From: Clostridiales bacterium
GTDB taxonomy: Bacteria > Bacillota > Clostridia > Oscillospirales > Acutalibacteraceae
Direction of reading: 5' to 3'
DNA: 10,155 nucleotides
Assembly: GCA_021202245.1 (NCBI GenBank)
Contig: JAJQDK010000075.1
Location: forward strand, 290-10,444
Part shown: positions 5,900-10,155 of the stretch, piece by piece
Layout: every line of letters begins with the position of its first letter
Numbering within the stretch: the stretch's first letter is position 1
Position numbers and translations under genes: made by a program
Notes under the pieces: model-generated
What the model was told of the DNA's origin: nothing
Seen by the model: the letters and a program-made list of their open reading frames with translations, nothing else
Databases searched by the model: none

Positions 5900-7228
5900 C
5901 TATACTGCCGTTCCTATAGGGTCGCAGCCCGTGTAGTAGCTGATTTTTACCTTTACAAATTCACCGGGCTGCGGCTTTTTGCCGCTGCAGGTGAAGAACA
6001 CACAGCCGTCAACCTCAGGGGAATCGGCGTAGCTTCTGCCGAAGCAGCACTCGGCAAGCCTGTCGTAGCCCTCAACCAGCACCTCAATTTCCTTGCCGAT
6101 TAAGGATTTGCAGTATTGCTCCATTACATTCTGCTGATGCTCCGCAATAATATCCGCACGCTTTTGCTTGGTTTCCTCGTCAAGCTGATTGGGCATAGAA
6201 AACGCCTTTGTGTTCTCCTCTTGAGAGTAGGCAAAACAGCCGAGACGTTCAAACTTCATATCGGCGGCAAACTGAGCAAGCTCCTCAAACTGCTCCTCGG
6301 TTTCGCCGGGAAAGCCCGTTATCAGCGTTGTGCGCAGAATTATATTCGGAATTTTATTTCTGATTTTATTGATTAGGGCAGTCAGCGTTTCCCTGTTGCC
6401 GTGACGGTTCATATTCTTCAGAATTTCACCGTTGCAGTGCTGAAGCGGAATATCGAGATATTTAACAATTTTATCCTCTTCGGCAACCGTGTCAATCAGC
6501 TCGTCGGTTATTCTTTCGGGATAGCAGTACAGAACTCTTATCCACTTTAAGCCGTCAATCCGGCACAGTCTGCGCAAAAGCTTTGCAAGGTAGGGCTCGC
6601 CGAACAGATCCTCTCCATATCTTGTGGTGTCCTGGGCGATTACGTTAAGCTCTTTAACGCCGTTTGCCGCAAGCCGTTCGGCTTCCCTTACAACGTCATC
6701 GGGCTGACGGCTGCGGAATTTGCCCCTGATAAGAGGAATTGCGCAGTATGTACAGCAGTTGCTGCAGCCCTCGGCAATTTTGAGATAGGCGGTGTAGGGA
6801 GGGGTGGATTGTATTCTGCCGCCCTCAAGAGGCAGACAGAGCTTGTCGGGAAAAATTTCGTCCTTTTTGCCGTTGAGCACGTCAGTCACAACATCGGCAA
6901 TCTGCTCGTTGGCGCCTATTCCGATTACGGCGTCAACCTCATAAAGCTGTTTTGTGATTTCGTTTTGGTATCTCTGAGCAAGACAGCCGGTAACGATAAT
7001 GGCTTTGATTGTGCCCTCCTGCTTCAGCTTGCCCAGCTCGATAATCTCATCAATGCTTTCCTGCTTTGCCGATTCGATAAAACCGCAGGTGTTTACTATT
7101 ACGGCATCTGCATTTGCAGGGTCGTTCACAATTTCAAATCCCCGTTTTTTGAGGGTAAACAAAAGCATTTCGGCATCAACCTGATTTTTGGCGCAGCCGA
7201 GAGATACAATGCCTACTTTATAATTCAT
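5900..7228 (-). CDS. rimO: Ribosomal protein S12 methylthiotransferase
   Basis: This radical-SAM enzyme adds a methylthio group to a conserved Asp of ribosomal protein uS12. The 442 residues show all three domains. The N-terminal UPF0004 domain has cysteines C12 (SLGCAKNQVDAE), C48 (VNTCGF) and C82 (TGCLAQRY), which bind the auxiliary 4Fe-4S cluster. The radical-SAM core has C155, C159 and C162 (GCSNCCTYCAIPLIRGKFRSR region). A C-terminal TRAM domain spans about 375-440. The SLGCAKNxVD opening and RGKFRSR favour RimO over the tRNA enzymes MiaB and MtaB. An extra cysteine, C158, sits within the CxxxCxxC motif. The start lies 2 nt after the recX stop, with GAGGA inside the recX end as ribosome binding site. 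It is followed by pgsA after 48 nt. Confidence 0.96.
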   Translation of the reverse strand: MNYKVGIVSLGCAKNQVDAEMLLFTLKKRGFEIVNDPANADAVIVNTCGFIESAKQESIDEIIELGKLKQEGTIKAIIVTGCLAQRYQNEITKQLYEVDAVIGIGANEQIADVVTDVLNGKKDEIFPDKLCLPLEGGRIQSTPPYTAYLKIAEGCSNCCTYCAIPLIRGKFRSRQPDDVVREAERLAANGVKELNVIAQDTTRYGEDLFGEPYLAKLLRRLCRIDGLKWIRVLYCYPERITDELIDTVAEEDKIVKYLDIPLQHCNGEILKNMNRHGNRETLTALINKIRNKIPNIILRTTLITGFPGETEEQFEELAQFAADMKFERLGCFAYSQEENTKAFSMPNQLDEETKQKRADIIAEHQQNVMEQYCKSLIGKEIEVLVEGYDRLAECCFGRSYADSPEVDGCVFFTCSGKKPQPGEFVKVKISYYTGCDPIGTAV

Positions 7229-7230
7229 AG

Positions 7231-7836
7231 TCAGTATTCCTCTTTGTATTCTTCAAGAACGGTTTTAATTTCGTCCCAGCGGTAACCGAGCCTTTGCAGA
7301 GCTGATACCGCCCGTCTTTTTATCTTTTCATCGTTAATGTTTTTGTATTTTCGGTCAATAACGGTTCTTATGCTGTCGTATATGTCAACGGGAATTTCAT
7401 CGACAGTTTGCTGGGCAAGCTCCTCGTCAATTCCCTTTTGAACAAGCGCATAAACGGCGCCGTTAGGCGACATATGCTTTGAAAACAAAAGCTGTTCGGC
7501 ATAGCGGCGGGCATAGCTCTCGTCGTTGAGCAGTCCCAGCTCCTCAAGGCGTTCTACCGCCTTTTCGGCTGATTCCTCGTCGCTTGTGCGTTTAACCTTG
7601 TCCTTAAGCTCTTTTTTTGAATGGTCACGATAAGAGATAAGCCACAGCGCCTTTTCCTTTGCACGGCGTTCATTGCTCAGCCTGATGATTTCGTGCAAAT
7701 CATCATCGTCAATTTCACGTCCCACGTCAAATCTGTTTTCAATCAGCGTTTGAGTGTCAAGGTTCATAACATATTCGCCGTCAATATAGAGGGCGCTCAT
7801 CATCTTTCTCCTCGGCTCAACTGCGGTGATAAGCAT
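7231..7836 (-). CDS. recX: RecX regulatory protein of RecA
   Basis: RecX is a small helical protein that binds RecA filaments and limits or tunes their activity. The 201 residues show the tandem three-helix RecX repeats, with YRDHSKKELKDKV (69-81) and LEELGLLNDESYARRYAE (97-114) as the clearest family segments. The ATG at 7836 overlaps the recA stop by one base (TGATG), so translation is probably coupled, but no good ribosome binding site precedes it. A strong AGGAG lies inside the gene, 4 and 7 bases before two in-frame ATG codons (residues 12 and 13). The upstream start is kept because residues 2-22 (LITAVEPRRK...YIDGEY) match the conserved RecX N-terminus. A second, shorter product starting at Met12 or Met13 is possible. 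Location directly after recA is the usual RecX context. Confidence 0.93.
   Translation of the reverse strand: MLITAVEPRRKMMSALYIDGEYVMNLDTQTLIENRFDVGREIDDDDLHEIIRLSNERRAKEKALWLISYRDHSKKELKDKVKRTSDEESAEKAVERLEELGLLNDESYARRYAEQLLFSKHMSPNGAVYALVQKGIDEELAQQTVDEIPVDIYDSIRTVIDRKYKNINDEKIKRRAVSALQRLGYRWDEIKTVLEEYKEEY
7798..7812 (-). promoter_or_regulatory. Internal ribosome binding site in recX with two ATG codons
   Basis: On the minus strand AGGAG (7812-7808) is followed by AAAG and two adjacent in-frame ATG codons (7803-7801 and 7800-7798). The spacing to the second ATG is 7 bases, which is good. The sequence also codes RRK in a conserved part of RecX, so it may be coincidental. Confidence 0.45.
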
Positions 7837-8954
7837 CAGTCGTCAACAAGCACGTCAATTTTTGCGCTTTTCTTGTCAGCCTTGCTTTCGGGCGGAGTTG
7901 CCGCCTTTGGTTCCGCAATGGGCATCTCGGTAATTTTAACCTTGGGCATGGGCTTTTTGCGTTCGTAAAGCTTATCTATATTTTCCATAAGCTTATCTTC
8001 AATTTCCTTTGCGAGAGCCTCGTCGGTTTTGAAAAGCTCCTTAACCTTGTCACGGCCCTGTCCCAGACGAGTGCCGTTATAGCTGAACCACGCGCCCGAT
8101 TTCTGCACGACGTCAGCCTTTACCGCAAGGTCCAAAAGCTCTCCCTCACGGGAAATTCCCTCGCCGTACATAATGTCAAATTCAGCCTCGCGGAAGGGCG
8201 GAGCAAGCTTGTTCTTTACAACCTTAGCCCTTGTGTGAGAGCCTATCATTTCGCCGTTGACCTTTATGGTTTCAATACGTCTTATATCAATACGAACCGA
8301 GCTGTAGAACTTAAGCGCGCGGCCGCCCGTTGTAACCTCGGGATTGCCGTATATAACGCCCACCTTTTCACGCAGCTGGTTGATGAAAATTGCAACGCAG
8401 TTTGATTTTGAGATTGCGCCCGCAAGCTTACGCAGAGCCTGCGACATCAGTCTTGCGTGCAGACCGACGTGGCTGTCGCCCATTTCACCCTCAATTTCAG
8501 CCTTGGGGACAAGTGCGGCAACAGAGTCGATAACTATTACGTCAATGGCGCCGCTTCGGATAAGAGCCTCTGCAATTTCGAGCGCGTCCTCGCCGGTATC
8601 GGGCTGAGATACAAGCAGAGAGTCAACGTCAACGCCGAGCACGGCAGCGTAGGTGGGGTCGAGCGCATGCTCAACGTCAATAAACGCCACGTTTCCGCCG
8701 TTTTTCTGTCCTTCTGCAATGCAGTGGAGCGAAAGCGTGGTTTTACCGGAGGATTCCGGTCCGTATATTTCAACAATTCTTCCCCTCGGAAGTCCGCCTA
8801 TACCGAGCGCTATATCGAGCGAAAGAGAGCCGGTGGGAATATGCTCCACGTTCATATGCTTGTTTTCGCCGAGGCGCATTACTGCGCCCTTGCCGAATTG
8901 CTTTTCAATTTGAGTCAGCGCCGTTTCAAGCGCCTTAGCCTTGTCAACTGCCAT
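7836..8954 (-). CDS. recA: RecA recombinase
   Basis: RecA forms ATP-dependent filaments on single-stranded DNA, drives strand exchange and activates LexA self-cleavage in the SOS response. The 372-residue protein is full length. Visible marks are Walker A GPESSGKT (65-72), the catalytic Glu E95 in FIDVEHALDP, Walker B VIDSVAAL (141-148), GDSHVGLHARLMSQALRKL (159-177), and the DNA-binding loop L2 region after NQLREKVGV to NPEVTTGGRALKFYSS (192-219). The C-terminal tail (330-372) is Lys/Pro-rich and ends in acidic DVLVDD, as usual for RecA. The ATG has GGAGG 9 bases upstream and follows a leader of about 77 nt behind a TATAAT promoter. It is the first gene of the inferred recA-recX-rimO-pgsA-cysE-cysS-pdaB unit and overlaps recX by 1 nt. 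A degenerate LexA-like site lies upstream of the promoter. Confidence 0.99.
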   Translation of the reverse strand: MAVDKAKALETALTQIEKQFGKGAVMRLGENKHMNVEHIPTGSLSLDIALGIGGLPRGRIVEIYGPESSGKTTLSLHCIAEGQKNGGNVAFIDVEHALDPTYAAVLGVDVDSLLVSQPDTGEDALEIAEALIRSGAIDVIVIDSVAALVPKAEIEGEMGDSHVGLHARLMSQALRKLAGAISKSNCVAIFINQLREKVGVIYGNPEVTTGGRALKFYSSVRIDIRRIETIKVNGEMIGSHTRAKVVKNKLAPPFREAEFDIMYGEGISREGELLDLAVKADVVQKSGAWFSYNGTRLGQGRDKVKELFKTDEALAKEIEDKLMENIDKLYERKKPMPKVKITEMPIAEPKAATPPESKADKKSAKIDVLVDD

Positions 8955-9016
8955 AATAAAATACCTCCGTGTTCGATTTACTGCAACGCCGCAAAGCGAC
9001 GGAAATTTGCCTTTTA

Positions 9017-9033
9017 TGACGGAAAAGCCGTCA
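9017..9033 (-). promoter_or_regulatory. Small hairpin at the predicted 5' end of the recA transcript
   Basis: TGACGG and CCGTCA form a 6-bp stem with a 5-base loop. It lies at or just after the expected transcription start (about 6-8 bases downstream of the -10), where a hairpin could protect the mRNA 5' end. A role is inferred only from position. Confidence 0.35.
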
Positions 9034-9038
9034 CCGTA

Positions 9039-9067
9039 ATTATAAAGTATCTCTGTGGAAAATGCAA
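9039..9067 (-). promoter_or_regulatory. Promoter of recA
   Basis: On the minus strand there is a perfect -10 TATAAT (9039-9044), a 17-base spacer and a weak -35 TTGCAT (9062-9067, three of six consensus bases). It lies in the 133-nt gap between prmC and recA and places the start site near 9032. Confidence 0.7.
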
Positions 9068-9076
9068 CTGAAAATC

Positions 9077-9088
9077 GAACAAATTTTC
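9077..9088. promoter_or_regulatory. Possible degenerate LexA (SOS) box upstream of recA
   Basis: GAACAAATTTTC matches the Gram-positive LexA consensus GAACNNNNGTTC at seven of the eight defined positions. It sits 9 bases upstream of the recA -35 and touches the prmC stop codon. LexA boxes at recA are well known in Firmicutes but are often closer to the promoter core, so this is only a candidate. Confidence 0.4.
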
Positions 9089-9936
9089 TATTTTTTTACC
9101 AAAGTCCCGATAATCGCCCTTTGAATTCCTCCCAAATCGGGAGCAATTTTTATATTGTCATAGCCCCTTGATTTCATAAGCTCACATACGCAGCGTGCCT
9201 GCTCCTCGCCCAGCTCAAAGGCAAGCGCGCCGCCGGGCTTCAGCTTGACGCTCCAGTGATTTACAATCTCTCTGTAAAAGTCAAAGCCGTCCGCACCGCC
9301 GTCAAGCGCTGCTTTGGGCTCCGATTGAACCTCTGCCTGTAGGGTGGGGATATCCTCGGTTTTTATATAGGGCGGATTGGAAACTATCAGGTCGAATTTT
9401 TCATCCTCAAAGCTATTACGACATTCAAATATATCGCCCTTAACCGCTTTAACGCCTGAGTGATTGAGAGCGATATTTTTTTTAAAATATTCAAAAGCCT
9501 CATCGCTTTTTTCAATTCCCGTGACGTTTGCGCCGGCGGCTTTTTGAAGCGCAACCGAAATTGCTCCGCTGCCTGCGCAGAGGTCAAGCGTTTTTTTGCT
9601 TTCTCTGCTTTTCAGAAAGTCAAGACAGAGATTGACAACTACCTCGGTATCGTCCCGCGGGATAAGCACGCCCTCGCCCACAATAAAATCATAGCCGAAA
9701 AAGCTGCAGCTTCCGAGAATATACTGCAGCGGCTCACGGTTAATCCGCCTTTGCACAAGCCCGTCAAGCTCCGTGAGCTTTTCGCCGGGAACCTCTCGGT
9801 CGCCGTCGGCGATAAAAGCCGTTCTGTTTATTTTGAGAACCTTTTGCGCAAGACAGCGGGCTTCAAACGATGAAAATTCAATGCCGGCGTTATCCAGCAG
9901 CTTTTCGGCGTGCTTTAACAGCTGAAAGGCATTCAT
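9088..9936 (-). CDS. prmC: Release factor glutamine methyltransferase
   Basis: PrmC methylates the glutamine of the GGQ motif in release factors RF1 and RF2 using S-adenosylmethionine. The 282 residues have the expected order: an N-terminal helical release-factor-binding domain (1-85), the family block LIPRDDTEVVV (91-101, where many members have IPRPETE), SAM motif DLCAGSGAISVAL (118-130), and the catalytic NPPY (187-190). The end DLGGIQRAIIG (267-277) corresponds to the usual DLAGRDRVVIG. The ATG at 9936 lies 3 nt after the stop of the DUF1385 gene, with no clear ribosome binding site, which suggests coupling. In Firmicutes prmC is often next to a DUF1385/YqhQ gene and prfA, and this context agrees. 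No terminator is seen between it and recA. Confidence 0.96.
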   Translation of the reverse strand: MNAFQLLKHAEKLLDNAGIEFSSFEARCLAQKVLKINRTAFIADGDREVPGEKLTELDGLVQRRINREPLQYILGSCSFFGYDFIVGEGVLIPRDDTEVVVNLCLDFLKSRESKKTLDLCAGSGAISVALQKAAGANVTGIEKSDEAFEYFKKNIALNHSGVKAVKGDIFECRNSFEDEKFDLIVSNPPYIKTEDIPTLQAEVQSEPKAALDGGADGFDFYREIVNHWSVKLKPGGALAFELGEEQARCVCELMKSRGYDNIKIAPDLGGIQRAIIGTLVKK

Positions 9937-9939
9937 TGC

Positions 9940-10155
9940 TTAATTGCCCACAATGTCCGAGCCGTCGTCGGGGATAACAGCCTTGATTGCGGTGATTGCA
10001 ACCTCCATCATTCCGTCGTCGGGCTCCTTGGTGGTGATTCTCTGCGCCCAAAGTCCGGGAGCGGCGATAATTCTTGTCAGAAGGTTATCGTGCCTGCCGC
10101 AGATTTTTATAAGCTCATAGCCGATTCCGCAGGAAACGGGAAGGAGCAGAATTTT
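9940..10155 (-). CDS. DUF1385/YqhQ-like membrane protein, C-terminal fragment (5' end outside window)
   Basis: Translating the right edge on the minus strand gives 71 residues ending at TAA (9940-9942); the start lies beyond the window. Segments LLLPVSCGIGYELIKICGRH, then APGLWAQRITTKEPDDG and MEVAITAIKAVIP, match the conserved end of the DUF1385 (YqhQ) family. These are predicted membrane proteins widespread in Firmicutes, with no settled biochemical role that I know of. The gene is 3 nt upstream of prmC and almost certainly cotranscribed with it. Family assignment is from remembered sequence patterns and is strong; function is not assigned. Confidence 0.85.
   Translation of the reverse strand, partial: KILLLPVSCGIGYELIKICGRHDNLLTRIIAAPGLWAQRITTKEPDDGMMEVAITAIKAVIPDDGSDIVGN

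Noticed and set aside
6809..7285. Plus-strand open frame of 158 codons opposite rimO and recX
   Set aside because: Shadow of the codon pattern of two well-supported minus-strand genes.
8457..9071. Plus-strand open frame of 204 codons opposite recA and its promoter
   Set aside because: It lies antisense to unambiguous RecA coding sequence, and its product has no recognisable domain.

Overview
The window looks like a chromosomal segment of a gut- or rumen-type Clostridia, most likely a Ruminococcus-like member of the Ruminococcaceae/Oscillospiraceae. This is inferred from three things: a type I dockerin protein of ruminococcal style, Gram-positive Shine-Dalgarno signals (GGAGG and relatives), and a Firmicutes housekeeping set (recA, recX, rimO, pgsA, cysE, cysS, a PdaB-like deacetylase). 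The species cannot be named from the sequence. No rRNA, tRNA, CRISPR array, insertion sequence or phage gene was seen.

Layout from left to right: the 3' end of a plus-strand DHHW-family secreted or envelope protein (3-377) converges on a minus-strand dockerin protein (534-2033), with a strong bidirectional terminator hairpin between them (432-459). The dockerin gene has its own good promoter (2190-2218) and a leader of about 150 nt with several possible hairpins. All remaining genes are on the minus strand. In transcription order (right to left) they are: DUF1385/YqhQ-like membrane protein (partial, 9940-10155), prmC, then a promoter with a possible degenerate LexA box, then recA, recX, rimO, pgsA, cysE, cysS and a pdaB-like deacetylase.

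The genes from recA to pdaB are tightly packed: 1-nt overlap, 2-nt gap, 48-nt gap, 31-nt gap, 4-nt overlap, 48-nt gap. They can be read as one polycistronic unit mixing DNA repair (RecA/RecX), ribosome modification (RimO), phospholipid synthesis (PgsA), cysteine synthesis and charging (CysE/CysS) and cell-wall modification. A 9-bp stem that can hide the pdaB ribosome binding site lies between cysS and pdaB. It may separate pdaB from the rest of the operon.

Most of the window is ordinary housekeeping sequence, and I found no convincing new multi-gene system. The items most worth a second look are the dockerin protein (cohesin-like N-terminal region, 48-bp repeat-encoded linker, no visible enzyme domain), its structured leader, the RBS-masking stem before pdaB, and the possible SOS box at recA.
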